Shown here one piece after another: positions 1 through 8,793 of a DNA stretch of 64,000 nt; position 1 is the stretch's first letter, and every line of letters starts with the position of its first letter. The DNA lies in the NCBI GenBank assembly GCA_009720755.1, contig WNKV01000012.1, positions 106,528-170,527 of the forward strand, in the 5' to 3' direction. The notes beneath the pieces were generated by a model. It saw only the letters and a list, made by a program, of their open reading frames with translations, ran no database searches and was not told the origin of the DNA. Source of the DNA: Rhodoplanes serenus. GTDB taxonomy: Bacteria > Pseudomonadota > Alphaproteobacteria > Rhizobiales > Xanthobacteraceae. The position numbers and the translations under genes are program-made.

Positions 1-1616
1 GGTCGCGCCGTGCGCGGCCAGAACGAGATCGGAAAGTGCTCGCTGTGCCAGGCGGGCGCGTCGATCGCCTCCTGGAGGTTGAGGCCGGCATGGACGTGAC
101 GCAGGAAGAACTGGAGCGCCCACTGGTCCTGCTGGTCGCCGCCCGGCGTGCCCCAGGCGAGGTAGGGCTCGCCGTCGCGCAGCGCCAGCGTCGGCGACAG
201 CGTGGTGCGCGGCCGCTTGCCGGGGGCGAGCGCCGCCGGGTGGCCCTCCTGGAGCCAGAACATCTGCGCGCGGGTGCCGAGGCAGAAGCCGAGTTCCGGG
301 ATCACCGGCGACGACTGGAGCCAGCCGCCCGACGGGGTCGCCGACACCATGTTGCCGGCGCGGTCGACGATATCGAAATGCACGGTGTCGCCGCGCACCG
401 TGCCCATGCGGCCGACGGTCGGCTCGCCGGCCCCCGAGGGCGCCACCGCGGCCCGTGATCCGGTCGCCTGCCGGACCGTCACGGCGGCCCCGTAACCCTC
501 GACCGAGCCGGGGCGGAACTCCAGCGACGCGGTCGGTGCGACGAGCGCGCGGCGCGCGTCGTTGTAGGCGTCGGAGAGCAGCACATCCATCGGCACCCGG
601 ACGAAGTCCGGATCGCCGTAGAAGGTCTCGCGGTCCGCATAGGCCAGCTTGGCGCACTCCACCACCGCGTGGATGAAGTCCGGCCCGGTGACGTCGGCGC
701 CGTCGAGCGCGAAGCCCTTGAGCAGCGCGAGCTGCTGGAGCAGCACCGGCCCCTGCGCCCACGGCCCCGGCTTGCACACGGTGTAGCGGCCGTAGTCGTA
801 GGTGAGCGGCGCCTCGACGCGCGGCCGGAACGTCGCCATGTCGTGGCCCGACAGGACGCCGCGATGCGCCTCGCCCGAGGTGTCCATCACCTTGCGCGTA
901 CGGCAGAAGCGGTCGACCGCGTCGGCCACGAAGCCGTCCGACCACGCCTTGCGGGCGCGCTCGATTTCCTGCTCGCGGCTGCCGCCGCCGGCCTCCGCCT
1001 CGCGCAGGATACGAGTGTAGGTGTCGGCGAGCGTCGGGTTGGCGAACAGGCTGCCGGCCTCCGGCACGCGGCCACCGGGGAGCCAGACGGCCGCCGAGGT
1101 CGGCCAATGCTCGCGAAAGAGCTGCTCGACGGAGCGGATGGTCGCCTCGGCGCGCTCCAGCAGCGGATGGCCCTCGCGGGCGTAGTGGATCGCCGGCCCG
1201 AGCACGTCGGCGAGCCGCAGCGTGCCGTAGTCGCGCAGCAGCAGCATCCAGCTCTCGAAGGTGCCCGGCACGCAGGCGGCGAGGAGCCCGGTGCCCGGCA
1301 CCATGTCCAGCCCGAGGCCGCGGTAATACGCGATGGTGGCGCCGGCCGGCGCCGGTCCCTGGCCGCAGATCACCTCGGTGCGGCCCTTGCGCACGTCGTG
1401 CAGCACGATCGGCACGTCGCCGCCGGGGCCGTTGAGGTGCGGCTCGACCACCTGGAGCGTGAAGGCGGTGGCGACCGCCGCGTCGAAGGCGTTGCCGCCC
1501 TTCTCCAGCGTCGCCATGCCGACCGCGGTGGCGATCCAATGGGTCGAGGTGACCACCCCGAAGGTGCCCTCGATCTCGGGGCGGGTGGTGAAGCGGGCAG
1601 GATTCACGTAGCTCAT
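1..1616 (-). CDS. Gamma-glutamyltransferase family protein (3' end cut by window edge)
   Basis: An N-terminal-nucleophile amidase of the gamma-glutamyltransferase family, which cleaves gamma-glutamyl bonds as in glutathione; some relatives act on other amides. The frame opens at an ATG (MSYVNPARFTTRPEIEG) and is still open at base 1, with about 538 codons visible, so only a short C-terminal piece should be missing. Family landmarks are EKGGNAFDAAVATAFTL near the N terminus, HLNGPGGD, and the predicted nucleophile Thr near residue 411 in GDTVHFDIVDRAGN, where self-cleavage would occur, followed by SGGWLQSS and TPGGD. No signal peptide is visible, so a cytoplasmic enzyme is likely, unlike the periplasmic E. 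coli Ggt. It is the last visible gene of a leftward series with two cupins, a CocE-type hydrolase and a TctABC importer, which suggests breakdown of an imported amide or peptide-like acid. The substrate is not known. Confidence 0.88.
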   Translation of the reverse strand, partial: MSYVNPARFTTRPEIEGTFGVVTSTHWIATAVGMATLEKGGNAFDAAVATAFTLQVVEPHLNGPGGDVPIVLHDVRKGRTEVICGQGPAPAGATIAYYRGLGLDMVPGTGLLAACVPGTFESWMLLLRDYGTLRLADVLGPAIHYAREGHPLLERAEATIRSVEQLFREHWPTSAAVWLPGGRVPEAGSLFANPTLADTYTRILREAEAGGGSREQEIERARKAWSDGFVADAVDRFCRTRKVMDTSGEAHRGVLSGHDMATFRPRVEAPLTYDYGRYTVCKPGPWAQGPVLLQQLALLKGFALDGADVTGPDFIHAVVECAKLAYADRETFYGDPDFVRVPMDVLLSDAYNDARRALVAPTASLEFRPGSVEGYGAAVTVRQATGSRAAVAPSGAGEPTVGRMGTVRGDTVHFDIVDRAGNMVSATPSGGWLQSSPVIPELGFCLGTRAQMFWLQEGHPAALAPGKRPRTTLSPTLALRDGEPYLAWGTPGGDQQDQWALQFFLRHVHAGLNLQEAIDAPAWHSEHFPISFWPRTAR

Positions 1617-1724
1617 GGCAGGGTCCGGGGCTGGCGGGGAGCGCACTTGATCACAGCGGCGCCGCCCCGCCAAGGCCGGGCTCCGAGCCTGCCTGTCCGC
1701 CCGTCATACTGTTTCCGGGTTATC

Positions 1725-1880
1725 AGTTTGCCGTCGTTCCGGGGCGCGGCCCCCGGATCGGCGCTTCGCGCCGTCCGGACACCGCGAACCCGGAACCCAG
1801 CGACACACGTCATCCCGCGGCAAACTCTGGACTCTCGGCTGGATTCCGGACAGCCGCTTCGCGGCTTCCGGAATGACCAC
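1725..1880. repeat. REP-like palindromic intergenic element
   Basis: Intergenic stretch between the amidase and bicupin genes with nested inverted repeats. ATTCCGG (1843-1849) pairs with CCGGAAT (1868-1874) around an inner GCCGC-TTC-GCGGC hairpin (1853-1865). A second CCGGGG/CCCCGG-rich palindrome lies at about 1737-1765. Such elements are common between genes of Bradyrhizobium-like genomes; copy number here was judged by eye only. Confidence 0.5.
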
Positions 1881-1901
1881 CGAGTATCATACTTCGGCAG
1901 T

Positions 1902-2735
1902 TCAAACCTCGGCGGTCGGGCCGTGCGCGTGGCGCTCGATGGTGCGTGACGGAGCGCCGCCGCGGTGGTTCACGCCGAGCGGCACCCAGGTGCAGATCTT
2001 CGACGGATCGGCCCACACGGTGGCGACCGCGCTCGGCACGAAGAATTCCGAGAAGATCATGTCGCCGGCGTCGCCGCCCTTCACCCAATGCGGCTCGCGG
2101 TCGTGGTAGTAGACGAGATCGCCGGGCTCGACAGCCATCACCTGGTCGGCGCCCGCCCAGCAGGTGCCGCTGCCGGTGAGGAAGTACATGAAATGGGCGC
2201 CGCCCTCGTGGTGATGCACGGGGCATTCGGTGCCCGGCGGATAGATGATCATCTCGCCGCGAATCGCCCGCACCCCGAACATCTTCGGCGTGACGATGTA
2301 GATGCGCTGACGGGCGTCGTGCTCGGATTTCAGCAAAGGCTCCTCGCGCCAGTCGACGAGGCGGAACGGGGGCGGGTTGGCGACCACCGCGGGATCGAGG
2401 GTCACGGCATCCGGCACCACGGCGCGCAGCAGCGTCGCGCCGCCCTCGCTCGCCAGCGTTCCGTCGAATCCGGGTGGCAGCAGCCCGATATGGGTGGTCT
2501 CCACCGAGGCGGTGTCGTCGCCGAAGCTCAGCGTCGCGCGGCCGTCCAGCATCTGAAACCAGGCCAGGGCGTCGTCGTCGACCGCGAGACGAACGCTGGC
2601 GCCTGGCGCCAGTGTCAGCCGGTCGAGGGTGAAGCGCACGTCCGGCACCCGCGTCGGGTCGAGCAGCGTCTGCCGGGTGACGCCGTCGCCGAGCGGCATC
2701 GCCGGGACATCGCGCGCGTTGAAATGGATTGCCAT
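1902..2735 (-). CDS. Bicupin domain protein
   Basis: A two-cupin protein of 277 aa. The C-terminal half has a clear metal-type cupin motif, VHHHEGGAHFMYFLTGSG, then GDLVYYHDREPHW. The N-terminal half is a degenerate cupin lacking an obvious His-X-His. The ATG at 2735 was chosen over an upstream one because it follows GGAGTG at good spacing and starts the conserved part (MAIHFNARDVPAMPLG). It lies 51 nt after tctA on the same strand. Bicupins include dioxygenases, isomerases and sugar-acid binding proteins; which it is cannot be told from the sequence. It may act on the compound brought in by the adjacent TctABC system. Confidence 0.85.
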   Translation of the reverse strand: MAIHFNARDVPAMPLGDGVTRQTLLDPTRVPDVRFTLDRLTLAPGASVRLAVDDDALAWFQMLDGRATLSFGDDTASVETTHIGLLPPGFDGTLASEGGATLLRAVVPDAVTLDPAVVANPPPFRLVDWREEPLLKSEHDARQRIYIVTPKMFGVRAIRGEMIIYPPGTECPVHHHEGGAHFMYFLTGSGTCWAGADQVMAVEPGDLVYYHDREPHWVKGGDAGDMIFSEFFVPSAVATVWADPSKICTWVPLGVNHRGGAPSRTIERHAHGPTAEV

Positions 2736-2786
2736 GCTGCACACTCCGTGACGGCGCCGCGGCTCGGCGGCGCACAACGATGATCG

Positions 2787-4289
2787 CTACTCCTGGAACG
2801 CCTGCTCGCGGGTGGAGCGGATCGCCGGAAGCGCGACAATCAAGAGGAGAATTGCGGCGGCGATCAGGAGGCCGAGCGAGATCGGCCGGGTGAGGAAGAT
2901 GGTCGGGTCGCCGCCCGAGACCCGCAGCGCCCGGCGCAGGTTCTCCTCCATCAGCGGACCCAGCACGAAACCGAGGATGAGCGGTGCCGGCTCGCAGGCG
3001 AGGCGCTGGAACACGAAGCCGGCGACCCCGAACAGCGCGGCGATCAGCACCGCGGCGGTGCTGTTGTTCACCGAGTAGACGCCGATCGCACAGAACATCA
3101 GGATGGCGAGATAGAGGAAGCGGTAGGGCACCTTGAGGAGCTGCACCCAGAAGCCGATCAGCGGCAGGTTGATGATGACCAGCATCAGGTTGCCGATCCA
3201 CATGGAGGCCACCATGCCCCAGAACATCTGGGGCCGGTCGGTCATGATCTGCGGCCCGGGCTGGATGCCGTGGATCATCAGGGCGCCGATCATCAGCGCC
3301 ATCACCGGATTGCCGGGGATGCCCAGGGTCAGCATCGGGATGAAGGAGCTTTGCGCGCCGGCATTGTTGGCCGCCTCGGGGGCCGCCACGCCCTCGACGG
3401 CGCCGCGCCCGAACATCGCCGGGCGGTCGGACACGCGCTTCTCCAGCGCATAGGCCGCGAAGGCCGAGAGCGTCGCGCCGCCGCCCGGCAGCACGCCGAG
3501 CACGGCGCCGAGCGAGGTGCCGCGCAGCACTGCCGGCCAGGCACGGCGGAAATCGTCCGGCGTCGGCCACAAGCGGGTGATGCGCTTGGTCACCACGTCG
3601 CGATGCGCCTCGCGGTTCGCCAGGTTGGCGATGATCTCGCTGATGCCGAACAGGCCGATGGCGAGGGTGGCGACATCGAGGCCGTCGGCGAGCTCGTTGA
3701 GCCCGAAGGTGAAGCGCTGGCCGCCGGTGTTGCCGTCGGTGCCGATCAGCCCGAGCAGCAGCCCCAGCACGATCATGGCGACGGCCTTGATCACCGAGCC
3801 GTGCGCCAGCACCACGGCGGCAATCAGGCCGAGCAGCATCAGCGAGAAGTACTCGGGCGACCCGAACGACTGGCCGAGCCGGGCGAGCGGCGGCGCGAAG
3901 GTGGCGATCAGCGCGGTCGCCACACAGCCGGCGAAGAACGAGGCGAGCGCCGCCACCGCCAGGGCCGCGCCGGCGCGGCCCTGCACGGCCATCTGATGTC
4001 CATCGAGGGTGGTCACCACCGAGGAGGTCTCGCCCGGCAGGTTGATCAGGATGGCGCTGGTGGAGCCACCGTACTGGGCACCATAGAAGATGCCGGCCAG
4101 CATGATCAGCCCGGCGGTCGGCTCCAGATGAAAGGTGAGCGGCAGCAGCATCGCGATGGTGGCGATCGGCCCGATGCCGGGCAGCACGCCGATCAGGGTG
4201 CCGATCATCGCGCCGATGAAGGCGAACAGCAGGTTCCACGGTGTCAGCGCCACCGCGAAGCCGAGCCCCAGATTGGCGAGCAGATCCAT
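2787..4289 (-). CDS. TctA family large permease subunit, tripartite tricarboxylate transporter (set 1)
   Basis: Large membrane subunit (500 aa, about 11-12 hydrophobic helices) of a tripartite tricarboxylate transporter, a sodium- or proton-driven carboxylate importer fed by a periplasmic TctC protein. The TctA signature GGSTSAILINLPGETSSVV is present near residue 75, as are GVLPGGGATLSAF and EAANNAGAQSSFIPML. It follows tctB by 7 nt, so the two are translationally close. The matching TctC gene is separated from this pair by the CocE-like hydrolase gene, an unusual insertion that ties that enzyme to the transported substrate. The substrate is unknown. Confidence 0.95.
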   Translation of the reverse strand: MDLLANLGLGFAVALTPWNLLFAFIGAMIGTLIGVLPGIGPIATIAMLLPLTFHLEPTAGLIMLAGIFYGAQYGGSTSAILINLPGETSSVVTTLDGHQMAVQGRAGAALAVAALASFFAGCVATALIATFAPPLARLGQSFGSPEYFSLMLLGLIAAVVLAHGSVIKAVAMIVLGLLLGLIGTDGNTGGQRFTFGLNELADGLDVATLAIGLFGISEIIANLANREAHRDVVTKRITRLWPTPDDFRRAWPAVLRGTSLGAVLGVLPGGGATLSAFAAYALEKRVSDRPAMFGRGAVEGVAAPEAANNAGAQSSFIPMLTLGIPGNPVMALMIGALMIHGIQPGPQIMTDRPQMFWGMVASMWIGNLMLVIINLPLIGFWVQLLKVPYRFLYLAILMFCAIGVYSVNNSTAAVLIAALFGVAGFVFQRLACEPAPLILGFVLGPLMEENLRRALRVSGGDPTIFLTRPISLGLLIAAAILLLIVALPAIRSTREQAFQE

Positions 4290-4296
4290 CGCGGCG

Positions 4297-4791
4297 CTAC
4301 CACTCCGGCCAGACCGGGATCGTCAGCCCCAGTCCGGCGATGAACACGGCCCATGCGAGCGCGACCAGCACGGCGGCCGCCACCACGGTCTCGGCAGGCC
4401 GCAGGTTGCGGCCGGCGAGGGCGCCGAGGCCGATCAGCAGCAGGATCGCGACGATCAGCCCGAGCCGCTCCAGGGCGAGGCCGAACACCACGAGCGCCGT
4501 GGCGACGAGGATCGCGGGCCGCCATGCCGTCCCTTGGATCGGGCCGTCGCCGACGCCGTGCGGATCGCGCAGGCCGCGCAGCGCGATGACGGCACCGAGA
4601 CCGAGCAGCAGCCAGCACAGCAGTCGCGGCATGTAGCCGGTGCCCATGCGCAACGCGGTGCCGACCGGATAGTCGCGCGACACCCACAGGCCGAGCCCTG
4701 CGACCAGGATGAACATCAGCCCGGCGAGCACATCGCGGTGGAGAAGGCGACGCCACGGCCGCGGCACCAGGACGCCGGATCGATCGGTCAT
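4297..4791 (-). CDS. TctB family small permease subunit (set 1)
   Basis: Small membrane subunit, 164 aa, with four predicted hydrophobic helices and the family's early motif of a helix followed by YPVGTALRMGTGYMPRLL. TctB pairs with TctA in the inner membrane. The gene begins 7 nt after the hydrolase gene stop and ends 7 nt before tctA, so the three are almost certainly one transcript. TctB proteins are poorly conserved; position and topology carry the call. Confidence 0.9.
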   Translation of the reverse strand: MTDRSGVLVPRPWRRLLHRDVLAGLMFILVAGLGLWVSRDYPVGTALRMGTGYMPRLLCWLLLGLGAVIALRGLRDPHGVGDGPIQGTAWRPAILVATALVVFGLALERLGLIVAILLLIGLGALAGRNLRPAETVVAAAVLVALAWAVFIAGLGLTIPVWPEW

Positions 4792-4798
4792 GGCGGCC

Positions 4799-6505
4799 TC
4801 ATCGCGGTGGGATGACCGGGACGAGCAGGAACGACTCGCGCTCGCCGCCCGACAAGATGGTGTTGGTGCCGGTGTTGTAGTCGGCGTGATAGTGCGTGTA
4901 GTGGACGCTGCCGATGCCGTCGCGCGGCTGGATGTCGAGCCGCAGCCGGTGACCCTTGCGGAACACCATGGAGGTCGGCCAGATCTCCACCTCGACCTTC
5001 ACGACCTCGCCGGGCGTGAGATAGAGCCGCCGGGCGTGGCGATGATAGGGCCGCCACGGCCGCGTCAGCTCCGGATCGAGCTCGCGATGCGAGACGCGCA
5101 GCCAGCCCTTGGCGATCGGCACCTGCTGGCCCTGCTGACCGATCTCCCACACGTCGTTGCCGTCCGCATCGATGTCGCGGATCGTGAGGAACAGATCCAT
5201 GTCCTCGCTGCTGCTCGACACCCACAGGGTGGCGGCGACCGGCCCGGTGATCTCGGTGTCGTGCGCGAACGGCGCGGTGTCGAACGAGAGGCCCATGCCG
5301 GCCTGCATGGCGCCCGAGGCGAGGAACGTCGACGAGGCCGACGACGAGCCGCCCTTGGACAGGCCGCTGGCGAAATAGGTGCGCGACGCGGTCTCGGCCG
5401 GATTGCCGTCGACCAGCCGGCCGCTGTTCGCCGGGGCGCCTTGCGGCGGCGGCGACAGGTCGAGATACAGCTTGGTCCAGCGCGTGCGGGCGAGCGGCCA
5501 TTCGTGCTCGTCGCGCCATTCGCCCTGGCCGTTGCCGTGGCGGATGAACAGTCGCACCGGCGGTTCGTCCATGACACCGTTGTCGAAGCCCTTGAGCCAG
5601 TGATCGAGGAAGCGGAGCTGCTGCTGCCGCGCCTCCTCGGTATAGAACGGATGCACATGGGTGCCCGAATGCATGCGCAGCTTCTTGTGCTTGGAGGCGG
5701 CACGCATGAAGCCTTCGGTGTTGCCGCGCAGATGCAGCCCCATGCCGGACCAGTTGCCGACCGAGAACAGCGGCACCGTGATCTTGTCCCATTGCGCCTG
5801 CTCGCCCGCGAAGGCGCCGGTATCGAGATTGTGGCGCACCCAGCGCCACAGCGTGTCGGCCGTGAAGGTATCGGGATTGTCGCGATAGGCGCGGCCGATC
5901 AGGTGATGGCACAGGTGGGTGACGAACCAGTTGGTCATGAACTGATTGAGGATGCCGCCGTGGAACAGCGCGTCGCGATAGAGATCCGCGAAGCCCTCCC
6001 ACGGCACGATGGCGGCGAGCGCCGGTGGCTGATGATTGGCGACGAACCACTGGTTGATGGCGAAGTAGGAGATGCCGATCAGGCCGACCTTGCCGTTGCA
6101 CCAGGGCTGCGCCGCCGCCCACGCGATGGCGTCGCAGTAGTCGAGCGATTCCTGGAGCGACCACGGCTCGGTGCGGCCGGGCGACTTGCCGGTGCCGCGC
6201 GCGTCGACGCGCACGCAGGCATAGCCGCGCGGCACCCACCATTCGGGATTGACCGTCTCCCAGTTCATCAGCGGATTCGGCTTCTCCTCGAGGTTTTCGG
6301 GCGGAATCCACACCTTGTCCTTCTGGTACGGCCCGAGATTGAGCAGCGCCGGCACCGGCTCGCCACCATCGGGACGCAGCACGTCGGCCTTGAGCCGGCA
6401 GCCGTCGCGCACCGGCACGTCGACGTCGCGCTCGACCACGATGCCGTTGCTCGCCCCGGCAGCCGTCCCGGCGCCGCCGGGCGTCTCGCTCTTCACGTCC
6501 AGCAC
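4799..6505 (-). CDS. CocE/NonD family hydrolase
   Basis: An alpha/beta hydrolase of the X-Pro dipeptidyl-peptidase S15/CocE class (568 aa from the chosen start), which hydrolyses esters or amides such as cocaine or acylated peptides. Visible features are VPVRDGCRLKADVLRP at the start of the catalytic domain, CVRVDARGTGKSPG, and the nucleophile elbow GLIGISYFAINQW. A C-terminal jelly-roll domain runs to the end. The frame stays open to an ATG at 6667, but that stretch is palindromic repeat DNA. A GTG at 6505 just upstream of the conserved region, preceded by CACGGAG, is a better start. It sits between tctC and tctB, so it probably processes the substrate or its ester or amide. No signal peptide is seen. 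Confidence 0.88.
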   Translation of the reverse strand: MLDVKSETPGGAGTAAGASNGIVVERDVDVPVRDGCRLKADVLRPDGGEPVPALLNLGPYQKDKVWIPPENLEEKPNPLMNWETVNPEWWVPRGYACVRVDARGTGKSPGRTEPWSLQESLDYCDAIAWAAAQPWCNGKVGLIGISYFAINQWFVANHQPPALAAIVPWEGFADLYRDALFHGGILNQFMTNWFVTHLCHHLIGRAYRDNPDTFTADTLWRWVRHNLDTGAFAGEQAQWDKITVPLFSVGNWSGMGLHLRGNTEGFMRAASKHKKLRMHSGTHVHPFYTEEARQQQLRFLDHWLKGFDNGVMDEPPVRLFIRHGNGQGEWRDEHEWPLARTRWTKLYLDLSPPPQGAPANSGRLVDGNPAETASRTYFASGLSKGGSSSASSTFLASGAMQAGMGLSFDTAPFAHDTEITGPVAATLWVSSSSEDMDLFLTIRDIDADGNDVWEIGQQGQQVPIAKGWLRVSHRELDPELTRPWRPYHRHARRLYLTPGEVVKVEVEIWPTSMVFRKGHRLRLDIQPRDGIGSVHYTHYHADYNTGTNTILSGGERESFLLVPVIPPR

Positions 6506-6571
6506 CGAGGAAACTCCGTGTCGTGTTGATATGGAGAAAGGCGGATCGGATTCGAGAGAAGCCGCGCTTTC

Positions 6572-6697
6572 ACCTCTCCCCGCCATGCGGGGAGAGGTCG
6601 ACGTTTGCGCGTTCAGCGCGAATGCCGGGTGAGGGGGCTTCGCGTGGATACGGAGGCGCCCCCTCACCCCGACCCTCTCCCGCGAGCGGGGAGAGGG
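6572..6697. repeat. Palindromic repeat pair, ACCTCTCCCCGC type
   Basis: Two GC-rich palindromes in the gap between tctC and the hydrolase gene. The first is a perfect 12-bp inverted repeat ACCTCTCCCCGC / GCGGGGAGAGGT with a 3-nt loop (6572-6598). The second, CCCTCTCCCGC / GCGGGGAGAGGG, lies at 6673-6697. The same 12-bp arm recurs at 15127-15152, so this is a dispersed REP-like element. In RNA it could act as a stabiliser or terminator between the two genes. Confidence 0.7.
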
Positions 6698-6752
6698 AGA
6701 GCTGCCTCTGCATGCGAGGAGAGGACGAGCAGGAACCGAGCCAGCGCCCGCC

Positions 6753-7751
6753 CTACTCGGCGAGCTCGATCTTCACCTCGGACGTGATCTTCTTCCAGGT
6801 CGCCATCTCGTCGGCGAGCCAGGTCTTCGCCTCGGCGAGCGACTTGCTCGGCACGATGTTGAAGTTCTGCTTCTTGAACGCCTCCTGCACGGCCGGCGCC
6901 TGCATGGCCTTGCCGGCGGCGTCGAACAGGATCTGGAGCACCTCGGGTGGCGTGCCGGCCGGCGCGAACAGGCCCTGCCAGGCGATGGTGCCGACCCCCG
7001 GATAGCCGAGCTCCTGCATGGTGGCGACGTCGGGATAGTCGGGCAGGCGGGCATGGTTGACCAGCGCCAGCGGCCGCAGGTTGCCGGCCTTGATCATCGC
7101 GGCGGTGCTGGCGACGTTGAGGAAGGCGAACTGGCTGTCACCGCTGACGAGATCGTTGATGACGCCGGAGGCGCCGGCCTTGTTGTGGATCGCCACCATG
7201 TCGAGATCGCCGGCGCGCTTGGCGAACAGCGCCGCGTCGTAGTGCGGATAGCTGCCGACGCCGACCGAGCCGTAGCGCACCTTGCCGGGGTTCTTCTTGG
7301 CGTGGTCGATCAGCTCCTTGACGGTCTTCGGCGGAAAGTCCTTGGTGGTGGCCACCATGAACTCGGGGATGTCGACGAGGCGTGTCACCGGGACGACGTC
7401 CTTGTCGTAGGCGATCTTGAACTTCTGCGGAAACAGCACCGGCGTGATGGCGTTGGTCGACACGTTGCCGATCATCACGGTGTAGCCGTCCGGCTTGGCG
7501 CGGGCCATCTCCTCGATGGCGATGATGCCGAAGGCGCCCGGCTTGTTCTCGACCACGAAGGATTGCCCGAGGTCCTGGCGCATGTGCTCGCCGACCAGAC
7601 GGGCGACGATGTCGGTGGCGCCGCCGGGCGCGTAGGGCACGATGATCTTCACCGGCTTGGACGGGTACTTGTCCTGCGCCAGCGCCGCAGTGCCGAGGCT
7701 CGTCACCGCCAGGCAGGCGGCCGCCAGCAGGGCCGTCAGGGATCGTCGCAT
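6753..7751 (-). CDS. TctC/Bug family substrate-binding protein (set 1)
   Basis: Periplasmic solute-binding protein of the Bug/TctC family, 332 aa, which captures a carboxylate and delivers it to TctAB. It has a signal peptide (MRRSLTALLAAACLAVTS, cleaved near ALAQD), the typical YPSKPVKIIVPYAPGGATD opening, and later PAGTPPEVLQILF. It lies upstream of the hydrolase-tctB-tctA block and downstream of a small cupin on the same strand. The 247-nt gap to the hydrolase carries palindromic repeats, so transcription may drop there. The ligand cannot be inferred from family membership. Confidence 0.95.
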   Translation of the reverse strand: MRRSLTALLAAACLAVTSLGTAALAQDKYPSKPVKIIVPYAPGGATDIVARLVGEHMRQDLGQSFVVENKPGAFGIIAIEEMARAKPDGYTVMIGNVSTNAITPVLFPQKFKIAYDKDVVPVTRLVDIPEFMVATTKDFPPKTVKELIDHAKKNPGKVRYGSVGVGSYPHYDAALFAKRAGDLDMVAIHNKAGASGVINDLVSGDSQFAFLNVASTAAMIKAGNLRPLALVNHARLPDYPDVATMQELGYPGVGTIAWQGLFAPAGTPPEVLQILFDAAGKAMQAPAVQEAFKKQNFNIVPSKSLAEAKTWLADEMATWKKITSEVKIELAE

Positions 7752-7807
7752 GGTTTCCTCCTGGTGTGGTCCGCCTTTGGCCGCGGAGCGCGGGGGCGGA
7801 TCGCCGT

Positions 7808-7837
7808 TGTTGTCCGAAGCTCTGTTGTCCGAAGCTC
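7808..7837. repeat. 15-bp perfect tandem duplication
   Basis: TGTTGTCCGAAGCTC occurs twice head to tail in the gap between the small cupin gene and tctC. It may be an operator doublet or a simple duplication; no function is shown. Confidence 0.6.
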
Positions 7838-7894
7838 GTCGTCACCCGTGTGCATCGCGCCCGCATCGACCCGGCACAGCCGAGCCATGGCGCC

Positions 7895-8347
7895 TCACGC
7901 CTTGATGCCGTGCAGCGAGTGCGAGGCGTCCTTGACGGTGAAGAACAGCACGTCGCCGTCCGCCGTCGCGCCGCCCGAATGCAGTGTTCCGGCCGGGATG
8001 TAGACCAGCGAACCCGGCCCGGCCTCGACCGGCACGCCGCCGATCGTCGCCCGGAAGGTGCCTTCGAGGATGTAGATCCACTGCTCGTTCGGGTGCGAGT
8101 GCGGCGCGGCGCCGGTACCCGCCGCCATCCGCATCAGGCCGACGATCATCCGGTCGCCCTCGACGCAGGCTCCGGCAGCGGTGGAGTAGTCGGGGCCGCC
8201 GAGAATGTGATTCACCTTCGCGAGCTCGAACAGGTACTCGCCCGGTCCCGCCCGCTTGGCGCCGGGGGTGCGGGCCGCTGCGGGGCTGCTCGACGGGGCT
8301 CTGCTCGACGCGGCGCCGCTCGACCCGCTGGATGCAGGCTCGCTCAT
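7895..8347 (-). CDS. Single-domain cupin protein
   Basis: A 150-aa cupin. Motif 1 is HSHPNEQWIYILEGTF and motif 2 is GSLVYIPAGTLHSG, so the fold and probable metal site are intact. About 35 N-terminal residues are a low-complexity Ser/Ala/Pro stretch. The ATG at 8347 is preceded by GGGAGACGCCC, which fits a ribosome site better than an in-frame ATG further up. It is the first gene of the leftward catabolic series and faces a dehydrogenase gene across a 446-nt divergent gap. Its role is unknown; a ligand-binding or isomerase function related to the transported acid is plausible. Confidence 0.85.
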   Translation of the reverse strand: MSEPASSGSSGAASSRAPSSSPAAARTPGAKRAGPGEYLFELAKVNHILGGPDYSTAAGACVEGDRMIVGLMRMAAGTGAAPHSHPNEQWIYILEGTFRATIGGVPVEAGPGSLVYIPAGTLHSGGATADGDVLFFTVKDASHSLHGIKA

Positions 8348-8793
8348 GGGCGTCTCCCGTTCCCTTGTTGCTTGTTCTTGTCTGCCGTCATGCGGCACCG
8401 CGAGGTTCGGCGGTGGGTGGCCCGTTTGTCAATCGCCGAGTGATGCGACCGGGCGAAGCGCTCGCACCGAGCATCTGCGCCATACGCATGGCTGAAAGGT
8501 CGGCCATGCACACCTTGTATAGAAGGCGGGGATCGGCGAATCCGAGATCGCCAGGCGCCCTTCGCGGTGCGGCAGGCTGCGCCGGCGTAGCGGCGCCTCG
8601 GGCGGCGGGTGACCCGGCCGGCTTGCGCCGGCCGCGGCGACGAGGCAGCATGCCGTCCGTCGTCCTTCGTCGCCTGTCGTCTTCCTTCGTCGTCCTTCTC
8701 GCCTTGCGTCCGCCGGCTTCCGACCGCGTCGTGTCCGTCGCGGGCGAGCGGACCTATTCTGCGTCGGCCCCCCAGAATCAGGAGAGCACACAG
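8348..8793. other. Divergent intergenic region of the first catabolic locus
   Basis: No convincing gene. It must hold the promoters for both arms. A hairpin GGCCGGC-TTGC-GCCGGCC lies at 8616-8633. A CGTC/CCTTC-rich stretch with repeated GTCGTCCTTCGTCG-like words runs at 8652-8702. TATAGA at 8518 could be a rightward -10 box but lacks a good -35. TTGACA on the minus strand (8427-8432) lacks a matching -10. No regulator gene lies next to it. Confidence 0.5.

Noticed and set aside
1810..4239. An 809-codon frame overlapping tctA and the bicupin gene
   Set aside because: Arg/Ala/Pro-rich composition without motifs; the real genes lie in another frame of the same strand.
4799..6667. Longer 622-aa form of the CocE-type hydrolase starting at 6667
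   Set aside because: The extra 54 codons are encoded by palindromic repeat DNA and contain no conserved sequence; the GTG at 6505 is better placed.
8427..8432. TTGACA on the minus strand as a sigma-70 promoter for the cupin-tct operon
   Set aside because: No acceptable -10 hexamer at 16-18 nt spacing.
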